From the NCBI GenBank assembly GCA_000708835.1, contig DF237288.1:1-64000 (forward strand): 64,000 nt of DNA. Reading direction: 5' to 3'. Positions 1-9,531 of the stretch are shown here, piece after piece. The translations under genes and the position numbers were made by a program. Source of the stretch: Klebsormidium nitens. Its lineage: Eukaryota; Streptophyta; Klebsormidiophyceae; Klebsormidiales; Klebsormidiaceae. The notes below the pieces were generated by a model. That model was not told where the DNA came from and searched no databases. It saw only the letters and a list, made by a program, of their open reading frames with translations. Numbering within the stretch: position 1 is the stretch's first letter; each line of letters begins with the position of its first letter.

Positions 1-253
1 AAGGGAAGCGAAACTCAGCATATAACACAGAACTCAAGTTTCTGCAAGAGGGCGCTTCCAGGGATTCCATGGCTGCTGCATAGGCGACAGAGTTTCCGCT
101 TCGTTCTCTGGTCGTATTGCCGCTTTATAGCTGAGGCTTTAGGGCAGACGTCACACCATCACAATTAATGCAACTTAGCAAACATTGATCAGATCTGAGC
201 AGAAGTCGTGAGCATTGTTATGATCTCACATTGAAAGTTCTAACGGTTCACTC

Positions 254-1628
254 TCAGTTTTCTAGGTCTATCAAAGGGTTTCTCTCTATAAAGTCAGCTA
301 GCAGAAGGTCTCTTCTTCTCTTTCCCTCTTTCTTGCTAGCGTATTCTGATTGAACAGCAAGGCCTGGGGCACCTCCTCCAAAGTCATTAGGATGAGGGTC
401 CATCAGATCATCTCCTCCTAGCTGCCCCGCAAGAATGCAGATGTTGTGCAACACAGTGCATGCCACAATCACATCTGCAGCCTTCTCTACCCCAATGTTT
501 AGGTTCTTAAGGATCTGCCACCTGCTTTTCAAGATCCCAAAGGCATTCTCAATCTTCACTCTTCCCTTCCTGATCTGCTTGTCAAACAGATTTTGTTCGA
601 GAGTCCCTGTGGACTTGTTGTTGAAGGGTTTCAGCAGGAAAGAGTTTAGTGGATACGCGCTGTCCCCAACAATGTAGGGTTTGATGTCTCTCCCTTCAAT
701 GCTGATCACCGGCTCTTGAAGAATCTCATGCGCCCTCAACTTTGTCCACAGCTCGGAGTCCCTCAAGTGGGTGGCATCATGGATCCCGCCCGGGCTCTTC
801 ACGCACACGTCCCAGAACAATTTGTTAGCATCGCAGACTCCTTGAAGTAGGATTGAAAAGAAGTCATGCCTGGACCAGTAGTCAGCTGGAACGTACCCAT
901 TAGGAGGTTTTCTTGATAGCTTGATATGCGAACCATCAATGGCTCCCGCCATGTTCTCAATCCCTGTAATCTGTTTGAACTCTCCTATGATTCTTCTCAA
1001 CCTATCACCGCTAGGTACTTGAACATACTTTCTGAAAATATGGTCATCCGCTAACGACGAACACATGAGGTGAAAGTATTCATGGACAGTGGTAGTGCCT
1101 ACCCCAAATTTGTCAGCTACATTTTTTGGGGAGTGACCTTTAGCACATTTGTAGAGAACCATTGCCACCGCTTTATTCACAGGGATCGCGTCTCGGAACT
1201 TTGTGTCCTCTTTCTGTAGATACGGGGTAAGCTCCTCGACTAGGTCAAGATAGGTGCTGTATGGCATAAGTTCTATAGTACTCTATCCACTTAGAATCAA
1301 GAAGTGCAGGGGACACTTTCCAGACCTTTCCCATTATCACTTCCCATTCCGTGTGCGACTTTGGAAATACCCACCAGTCCCTGCCCTCTGCTATGACGTT
1401 CACCCCACCCTGTATTGCAGCCACCATTATCATCATGTAAGCAACACCCATGTTCAGAAAGTCCATAAAGGCGTTCATGTTTGCTGCGATTTGCTCACCT
1501 ACCTGGAACTGAACATACAACTCGTTTGCAGCGTCGAGAGTTGGTTGAATTGCCCAGTAACAAGCTGTCTTCTGCCTTCTGTGATACAGTAGCCTGCACT
1601 TTGCATCATACCGACTGGATGACGGCAT
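254..1628 (-). mobile_element. PIF/Harbinger-type DDE transposase gene, probably frameshifted
   Basis: The main reading frame (1267 down to 254, 337 codons) is a PIF/Harbinger transposase. A helix-turn-helix-like segment (residues about 45-65) is followed by a DDE nuclease core with the three acidic residues visible: D111 in AIDGSH, D202 in VGDSAYPL and E240 in RVKIENAFGILKSRW. Enzymes of this family cut and paste DNA and usually make 3-bp TTA/TAA target duplications. The frame that continues upstream (1628 to 1245) carries the expected preceding segment, WWVFPKSHTEWEV..KWIEYYR, which lies next to the MPYSTYLDL start in intact relatives. The two frames overlap and differ by one base near 1262-1268, so the copy looks frameshifted, or has a sequence error there. 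No intron fits in that space. I could not see terminal repeats; the left end may lie outside the window. No partner Myb-like protein was recognised. Confidence 0.82.
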
Positions 1629-2948
1629 TCGCGTGTAACTTCCGGACTTTCATCGTGACCGTCCGCTGATGTTTTCGAGCCGTCCGATTGTCGCCGGTCT
1701 GCCTGCCAGACAAGAATCGGCCAGCGTATAGGCCAGTGCGAATAAGCGGTCTTTTCTCGCCATTTCTGGCCGTTTTCGCGAGAAAAGCGAGCCACAAGAA
1801 AAGACAAAAACTTTCAGGTGCGAATACCCTATCAGGCTTGACATCAAGATTTCTTACAGCTGGCAGCCGGGCGGACCTAACTGGTCGGGGAGTGACCCCA
1901 GCTGGTGCCAAAGGCACCCCATGGGCCATAGGTCCATATAGGACTCGCAAAAACGGCAGCCCTCTGCTGGCCGGTAGAGCCGATTGGCCACTCATCAGCT
2001 TGTTCAACCGGGAGGAGGCCTGTAAGCTGGCTGGGCCCAACGTGGGAGACTCCCTGGACCCTCACGTGAACTTGAAGGACACGCGTCATGTTGCTGTCAG
2101 TGCCAACTTGTGCTCGTAAAACAAACTGAGTCACTATCCTACTGCACCGTTGTCAGCATATGAGACCCGAGAGCGCAGGTAGCGTGACGCGTGGCTCTCA
2201 CATCAACCAACTTTAACCGTAACGGTATGGCATCGCGTCAAAACATTTGTGCAAGTGCGTCCGGACCTCCGAAAAACTAGGACGAAAAGAATCCGCAAGC
2301 GGATTCTGAAGCTCGCCTCATTTTAGAGCGCAATATATAAGAAATATGGCATCGATGAGGGTGGGTGGGAGGGCGGCCCAGATTCATCTCCATGGGTGGG
2401 TGGGAGGGCAAACAGAAACCCCGGGCAAGGCTCGGTACAACGCTGCGAACGATTTGTGTTCCAATTTAGTATTAAGGTGGAATTAACTTGAACGAATCAT
2501 ACTCTGACATGACAATGCATGAGGCCGGGTCACGTCAAACTTGGCTTGATTAGAACCCGGTGTATGACGCGCATTACTCGCCAAAAAGGGGTTGTACCCT
2601 GCGGTTACGCCTTGTACTGGCAATTTGGCTGACGGGTTACGTCTAAGGAAATTTGCGAAGTTGGTTTGCCCTTTTGATTTAAAGAGGACGGCCAATTGTG
2701 CCGTACAGCTTTGCGAAGGAATCGGAATCCGACAGGCGATTTCTTGCAAATCTACTGTACAATTGTCTGGTTCCCACAGCAATTTTCAAATACTCCTAGA
2801 TTTGATGCGATTCCGTTGTACGGAATCCCGCTCTGTTTTGACCGTCACAAAGCGACCGCGTCATACAGCGAACTTTTTTCCCAGAAGACCCCACATCCGG
2901 ATGTGAACGCTATAGCTCGCCCCTAGATAAATCTAGGCGAGCTAAAAA

Positions 2949-3415
2949 ACCGGCCACCAGGGGGGTACGGCCAGAAATCGACCCAGAAAACACCGGCCAC
3001 CAGGGGTTGCCCAAGCCCCGACGGAAAATAAGTCGAAATTAGAGACATATAGGAGGATGGGGTCTGCAGCATAGTTTAAAACATAGCCAATTCACTTGCT
3101 ATTGGGAGTAGGCCCAATAGGGTCCAATTCAGAACCGTATATTGCAATAAGCCTAATGTATATGCGGCTGGGCCCTTGTCATCATTTGACAAAACCCGTT
3201 TGACCATCTTCTTCGAGACCGGTCGGTTGGTGTGGCCTGAATTCTTGCAGGGGGCTGGCGAGGACAGGTATATGTATACGAAGTCCACTACATACATATA
3301 GGCGGAATTTTTTGAAATACGTGACTTTTAAAATGCTGTGAAAGTGATCAACCGGCCGCACCGGCCACCAGCCCCCTCGACTCTTCGCCATGGAGCTCCG
3401 AGAACCGGCCACCAG
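2949..3415. repeat. Cluster of CCGGCCACCAG motifs
   Basis: The 11-mer CCGGCCACCAG occurs four times within about 470 bp, near 2950, 2993, 3362 and 3405. Each copy is followed by a G-run or C-run, and related ACCGGTCGG/CCGGCCGC pieces lie between them. A diverged copy (CGGCGGCCACCAG) is seen near 17140. The motif is probably the remnant of a dispersed repeat family. No terminal inverted repeats or target duplications were found around it. Confidence 0.5.
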
Positions 3416-3753
3416 CCCCACCAAGGAAATTCAGAAAAGCGGAGGTCCGGACGCCACTGCACATATGATTTGACACGATGCCTATATTAGAAATTGATTA
3501 TTTGGCACCCAGACTGACGAAATTAAACGCTGGTACGGTAGTATATTAGTTGATTGTTGATTCAGTTGATTGCCTTGGCTCATCAAATGGGAACCTTCGG
3601 ATTACCTATTCAAGTTCAACCATGCTCAAAGGGATCTGTGAGCTGAGCGTGAGATCGGGGTGAGAACTGTGAGATCCATCAAAATCCATACTGACGGTTG
3701 CAAGCTGTAATTTAGTAATTCAAGTGCCGAACTGCAGTTTGCTACCTCTATGG

Positions 3754-3970
3754 GTGGAGAGGGCTAAGTAGACTGTTAGAAGAAGGTTGATGGTTTTTTG
3801 GTTGTAAAACCCACGTACCTAAACCAGCCCTCTGCTCCTCGCGGCTCCTAAACGGCGCTTTGGCCGGACACCAAACTTCGGGGTTTCGAACTTAGGTGAC
3901 CCTCGGAGGTTCAATCCCACCAGTTTTAGGTTCCGGGCAATTAGCCGTTTAGCTGCTGGAATTTGGTTCG
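3754..3970 (+). repeat. Dispersed repeat, copy 1, with tRNA-like B box
   Basis: This segment is a diverged direct repeat of 4385-4580, beginning at GGAGAGGGCTAAGTAGAC and ending at TTAGCTGCTGGA. Shared landmarks in the same order are AGACTGTTAGAAGAA, TGTAAAACCCAC, CTAAACCAGCCCTC, CCTAAACGGCGCTTTG and GGTTCAATCCCACCAG. The last contains GGTTCAATCCC (3908-3918), a close match to the internal B box of RNA polymerase III promoters (GGTTCRANTCC). A tRNA-derived SINE or similar non-autonomous element is possible. No convincing A box lies at tRNA-like spacing. Confidence 0.7.
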
Positions 3971-4384
3971 AAGCCCGTTCGAAGTTGCTGACCTTTTTAC
4001 CCGAGTACCCGCTTACCCGGGGCGTTTGGTCCCCCTGTTTGGTCCCCCTGAGTTTGGGTCACCGTGCCGTTTTTTGATAACAATTGTTACCGTAGCTTCA
4101 AGGGCAGCCTAAAGAGCTACCGGTGCCCCGTTTGCCCGCTACAAATCCATGCATGAAGGTCGGGTCGCCGAATACCGCCAACACTTAGCCAGTAACCTCA
4201 ATAGATTCATTATTAGGATTTTCATCAAAAAGAGGCAAGCCCCCGCCCCGGGGGACTAAACGCCAGCCATGACACCTGTGAAACCATGTTCCGCATCGTC
4301 AGAGGAGAATTTGTCCAACGTTGACGGTGGCGATTGCATCATTTAGATCTATGTCTCGAGACGGATGCGGTGCTCAGTTGGTAT

Positions 4385-4580
4385 GAGGAGAGGGTTAAGT
4401 AGACTGTTAGAAGAACGTTAATGTTTTTTGGGCTGTAAAACCCACCTAAACCAGCCCTCCGAGTCCTCCTAAACGGCGCTTTGCCCGGACAGCAAACTTC
4501 GGAGATGACCCTCTGGAGGTTCAATCCCACCAGGTTTTGATTCCGGGCAATTTGCCGTTTAGCTGCTGGAACATGGTTCG
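4385..4580 (+). repeat. Dispersed repeat, copy 2, with tRNA-like B box
   Basis: This is the second copy of the 3754-3970 repeat, in the same orientation, with short deletions and many substitutions relative to copy 1. The B-box-like GGTTCAATCCC is conserved at 4518-4528. Just upstream, at about 4373, GTGCTCAGTTGGT resembles an A box, but it sits roughly 145 bp before the B box, too far for a canonical tRNA promoter. After both copies a run like GGGCGTTTGGTCCCC / GGACGTTTGATCGCCC follows, so the repeat may extend to about 4055 and 4650. Confidence 0.7.
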
Positions 4581-6320
4581 GGTCACTTGCTATAACCATT
4601 TTAGGCCTGCATGGGACGTTTGATCGCCCTGCCCCCGGCGCCTCCCCGAGGCGGGCCGGTCATGTTACATGTACTTATCACATGGTGGCGTTCCGGCGTG
4701 CATCTCGCAACAAATGTAATACTCGCAATCTATACAAAGTATAATGGATTCTCCATAGATGTTGCGCACTTCAAGTTGGTGTCGGACTGCATGCTCGTGC
4801 ATATGGAATAGTGCAGCGCGTCTGTCACGGTACGTTTTGAGACCATCATATGGTTGCGGCGCACTAGCTATGGTACTACTGTCATGATGACACGCATGCA
4901 GAATAATGTCACTAGCTATCCGGTTTGTGCGGACATGGGGCATGCGAAGCTATACTTGAGAACGGATAACATGTCGAACCTGTGTCCCAGTCCGCTTCAT
5001 GAGTACTACTAGCTACTTCCAATCAACGCGTGTCAAGATCATGCATCAGCATTCAATTGCAGACGTCCAAACCCGGGCAAAGGCATTCTAAAGCTGCGCA
5101 CCGTAATGTGGATCATCGATGTCCTGGGGACTTTGATGCGAGCCTGAGGCTAAATTAAGGACATTGGAAGATTGCGTTTACCTTGCTACGATTTCGCATG
5201 TTGAGCCACTGTGATGCTCGAGTCGAACACCGTTCTACTTCTGCTAGCTCAGAACAGCAAACGATCTGGAGCACACTGCTTGCCGTGAGAAACCTTGCAA
5301 ACGATATTCAAACAAAATCTGCCCAAATATGAGGTTTCTCGTCTGAGCTCGCAAGGCTTGGAAACGACTACTGTTCCATGCATTTGCCGCTCATGTAATA
5401 CCGTATTTGAGTGGGTTGCCAGAGCAATTGTCCATTAAGATGGGCTGCGCAACAGAAGGTGATGCAACGGGTCCCTTTTCAATGCCAGGTTGTATAGCAC
5501 AAAGCCTAGTGGGCGTCCAAAGCTCAAGATGCTGGACGCTGCTGAGTTCGAGATTGGAATTCAATGGATCGGCAAAGGCAGGCATCAGCGTCAAAGCAGC
5601 CGAAGGAGGATACAGCACGGATACGTTTCCAGCCTCTGCTTCGCCTGGTCAAGACATTCCCCTTTCCTCCCCCTCCAATATATTTGTACTGCAACTTCAG
5701 GTTGCCCGTTTCTCCAGAAAGTGCGCCCATAGGGAACTGGGAGGGTCAGGGGGCTCTATCCAGTGACCCGGTATGGCACTGCACAGACGGTGTGCGTAGT
5801 CAGCAAACAACGCTCATCATGATGACTGACCTGGACCTGAGTCGCCTCCGAAACGATGTAGACCAAGCTTACGTGTCCGATGCGGAGAAAAGCGTAAAGG
5901 TACACCTGCAGGACTTCATTGCCTTCCTAGGGGAAGACCGTCAATAAGCTTAAATGGATCACAGGCCCATCCATACCCTTCAGGCTCATAGCTTACCTGC
6001 CATCTGGAGACAGGAACGTATCCCACGCACGTCGAACCTACAGGTCACGGATGCTAATTTGTCAGCAACAAGCAAGTCAAGCATCTGTGTGCTCAATAAC
6101 CTCCAAATGACCTTCTGCATTACATCGAGGCCGGCCACCTGGCGCCTGCTCAGGTTCAAGCATTCCTGCTGGGAACGGAGGACACAACCCACAGAGTCCG
6201 TTCAACCAACTATAATCTCGCATGGATCCTTCGATAGCCAGCTTCGGGCGGGGCTCGATGACATATGGGGACCTCTGCAATGACGTCATGCAAAAGATGT
6301 GCCCAATGCTTGATGCTGCA

Positions 6321-8825
6321 TCAAAAGAACGTCAAAATTCTCTGGATATGAAAATGGGTCCGCCTGTCACTTACTTCGATGAGCCGACCCATATCCGTGG
6401 CCGAGTTGAGGAAGTAGTGTTGCAGCTCTGGCTCAGATTGCCGGCTGCTGTCTGAACTCCCCGTCACCCCATTGTCCCTTCGAGTACGTTCTGGGCTGTG
6501 AGCTTGAGCGGTTTCTTCTTCCGACCAAACCATTTGCCCTAACTCTACGTCGTCCCCTAGCTTCGGCCCCATTGCGTCTTGCGCACCTTCTTCCGTGATC
6601 CCGCGCCCTGCGCTTGTATTGGCTTCTTGCTTCGCACTTTGTTGCACGCGGGCCATGAAGTCGTCGTCATCCTCTGGGAAGATATGACCCTGAAGGGAGA
6701 AATGGAGGGCATTATAACTTGCATGAAACTCCAGCAAACTTGATTACTGAGAGCGCTGGCTACTGGCACATGCTTCCTTCTATATTGCGTTAATTGGAAG
6801 AAGTGGGTCAAGCTCGAGAATAGACGACACGGCAACGTTGCTGTCAAATAGTAGGATCGGAGCATCTTCCAGTAAGGAGGCAGCGCACCTGTCTCCGTAG
6901 CTTCGCAATGCGGAGAGCGCGCAACTTTTGCAGCCGCTCGAGCAGCAATAAGGAGTTCACGTCGTGCTCAAGCTGTCGCTTCTTTTCTTGTGCCTCAGCG
7001 TTGGCAGCCTGCAAATGCAGCAAGTCCAGCGATGCACTCAAGGTCAAATTGGTTTTCAGGAACACATTGAACGATGATATTGCCACAGCTTCAGTAAAGA
7101 AGCTAGAGATTCTGCAAGAAAGCCCACATGGGAAGAAGGCAGAAACCAACTGGTCAATGAGGGGACATTGCAAAAGCAACCTGCGCAGGGTCATACTATA
7201 ATCGTACCTTCTCCATTTGCTGCAGCCGGGTTCGTGCAATGTCTTGTGCCAGACGCTGGGCTCGCCACTCGTCAGCTGCAGTATCAACACTGTTGAAGGC
7301 CTCCCTTTCTTCTCGCAACTTCTGGGCCACCTGCCTCCGATGCTTCTTCCGGCGAACTCGGTACCGCTTTATCTTCTTTTGCCTGAATGAACAGAGGCCT
7401 TGCAGATCTGTCAATACGGAGAAGATCCAGCACTTACCTGTATGCAATCTCTTAACCACCCAGGCAACAGAATGTAGTACTTACAATCACACAAGGTTGC
7501 ACAGCACTATCATGGTAAACACGTCACGAAGGCATATAACAGATTACAGCTTTTATGTTTCTCTCATAGTCTCGTCGAATTCTTGCCGGACGAAGTAGCA
7601 TGACACACTTTTTCTGACAACGCTTCCTCCAAGCGTCAGTCCTCAAACTCATCAGGTATTTGTGACAGGATTGAGTGCTCACCTGGTCTCATACTCCTTC
7701 CATGCTACTGTGTCTGCCTTGGCGTCTTCCCCTGTCCTAAGTTGATGCAGTTGCCGCAGAAGCTGCTCAATGGACGCCTTCAAAGCCTTTGCAGTTGCTT
7801 CCGCACGGAAAAGTTCCTCCAATCTTTCGGACTCAACTAATGACTCGACTTCAGCCGGTTCCAGGCCTTTATGTTTAACAAGCTTGGCTGCCTCAGGAGG
7901 TTCAAAATGATAATCTCTTGGAGCATCTACATAGCCAGATTTTGAACTGTCAGGAGCAGATGGTCCAGTTGGCCGTGCCATAGCTTCCTCGGTGCTGTTT
8001 CCATGGTCCTCTATTTCACTCTGGTTGCCACTCAGCTGCTGAATCCTCTGTGTTCTGCAAACAATTGGAGTAAGAGTAGTCCATCAGGATTGCTGCACCA
8101 AAGGTAAATCCGCTTTGCCACACAATCTGGACAATGGGAGAAAACACACCCTCCTAATTCTGTCAAAAGAATCAACCACTTGCCAAGCAACCACCAACAA
8201 CCATATGCTCGAAGGACGTCAGCTTGGGTACTCACATTTCTTTTAGTTGTTCTACTTTTGAAATCACGGCACGAATCTGGTCTTTCAGCTCATACGAGCG
8301 CAACCGATGAGGGGGATGTTTCTCTTCGATATGTTTCACTAGGCTCTGCAGATAGGTGCTTGCTGGCTGCGGTAGCAATGTGGTGGTTTGGGGGCTGACG
8401 TTTGGTCTGTTGCCCCATGGTGGTGGCATTGGAGGGAAGAAACCCAGGCTTTGATGGTGGTACCCAGGCCTGGCAATCCATTGCAGCTGTTGATGGTGGC
8501 CAAACTGGTCAACTCCACCATGCATGCCGGATGCGTAATCAAAGGGTCCACTTTGAACGACAGGGCCTGTGGCAATTCTGGGAGTCATGAACGGCAGCGA
8601 TTGAGATGCTCCTGCGTAAGGGGCTCCATACGGGGCAGATGAGCCACCTTGCATTGTGATGCAGGAGACTCCACCAGAGATCAAAACCAACGGGCCCTTG
8701 TCTGCCCGCTCGCTAGCTCCATACCCCGATGACAAAGAAACGACGCATCCCGCCTTCTTTGAGCAGGCACTTCCTGGCTCTGAGCTGTGTGGTGGGGTCG
8801 AGGCATTGAATCTCTGCTTCGGCAC
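6321..8825 (-). CDS. U11/U12 snRNP 59-kDa protein (PDCD7-like)
   Basis: Five exons read 8825-8236, 8054-7683, 7382-7208, 7008-6889 and 6689-6321 (stop). All phases join, giving 541 residues, near the size of PDCD7 proteins. The protein is a subunit of the U11/U12 di-snRNP of the minor spliceosome, which recognises U12-type introns in the nucleus. The N-terminal third is rich in Pro, Gln and Gly (PPMPPPWG), as in plant 59K. A basic region follows (KIKRYRVRRKKHRRQ), then a long charged helix. The most diagnostic part is LLLLERLQKLRALRIAKLRRQ in exon 4, which matches the PDCD7 C-terminal signature, followed by GHIFPEDDDDF in exon 5 as in plant members. The exon 2-exon 3 junction (YETR|QKKIKRY) spans a 300-bp intron. 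The gene is divergent from RAD54 with 706 bp between start codons. The assignment rests on motif recognition only. Confidence 0.8.
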
Positions 8826-9531
8826 CCCCCAGACCTACTGCATCCAGACGTGTTGACTGCAGTACCCAGCGCCTTCAATGGCTGAACAATGACATTGATG
8901 AACAATCGACACTACCCGGAGCAAAGACGTTCAACTTCAACTCCAAAGTTCAAGGCAGCCGCTGGCAAGGCCGGGCGGCGGCAGGCTCAACAGCGCGCGC
9001 GCGGCGCGCTTATCCATTCGTGCGCATGATGAACTTGCACGTCTTTTCTTTGCTTTTAGGGTTTCCTGAGCACCTCAGGTGCCGGAGCCAACCCCGGAGG
9101 CTCCGACCGGGGCCCCACCCCTTTTATTGCATGTCGACCGGCCGCAATGTGAAGGTTGCCTTCTTGCTTATCCATTGCCCCGGCAAGTACTAGCTTCCCG
9201 TCGGTTCTGGAACCGGGGGGGAGCGGAGCATTGCTCCCGCCGAAATATCGGCTCACTACAATTATAAATTCAAGAGCAACACAAGGCATGCAGGAACACT
9301 GAGTCTCACAAAGTCACACTGCACACAGACTCAGTGCAGTGACTGATCTGAGGTCCAGAGGGACAGATCCAGAGGATCTCGACAGGTTTGTGAACGCCTC
9401 AACTTCAAGCCTCCAGACGCAGGAAGGTAAAGGCAAGGTGACGCCGTGACGAAAAGAGGAAGAAGGTAGCAAAGCTGGGGGTTACAGGGCGTGGAAAACG
9501 GGTCATCCTGATTGAGCGTAACGGCAAAAAG
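8826..9531. promoter_or_regulatory. Shared upstream region of 59K and RAD54 genes
   Basis: These 706 bp separate the two divergent start codons and should contain both promoters. Visible features are an alternating GC run (GCGCGCGCGCGGCGCGC, about 8994-9010), a GCACCT-C-AGGTGC palindrome near 9070, and an inverted CGGAGCC/GGCTCCG pair near 9084-9106. No TATA box is obvious at either end. The role is inferred from position. Confidence 0.45.

Larger units (their letters stand above)
1629..6320. other. Gene-poor, repeat-rich stretch
   Basis: I see no gene that I can support between the transposase and the 59K gene. Open frames of 60-145 codons occur on both strands but lack recognisable domains. 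The stretch holds a duplicated about 0.2-kb repeat (3754-3970 and 4385-4580), a cluster of CCGGCCACCAG motifs (2.95-3.42 kb), a perfect small palindrome at 2288-2307, and a spaced GGGTGGGTGGGAGGGC direct repeat near 2358 and 2394. The frame 5564-5947 (plus) ends in a plausible soluble segment (TDLDLSRLRNDVDQAYV), but nothing else supports it as a gene. Confidence 0.5.

Noticed and set aside
1606-2134. Overlapping 144- and 143-codon frames next to the transposase
   Set aside because: They are complementary to each other, rich in Arg/Ala/Pro, and show no Myb-like second Harbinger protein or any other domain.
5407-5947. Plus-strand frames of 119 and 127 codons beyond the 59K gene
   Set aside because: Composition changes along the frame, no domain is seen and no splice partners could be built; possibly part of the 59K 3' flank.
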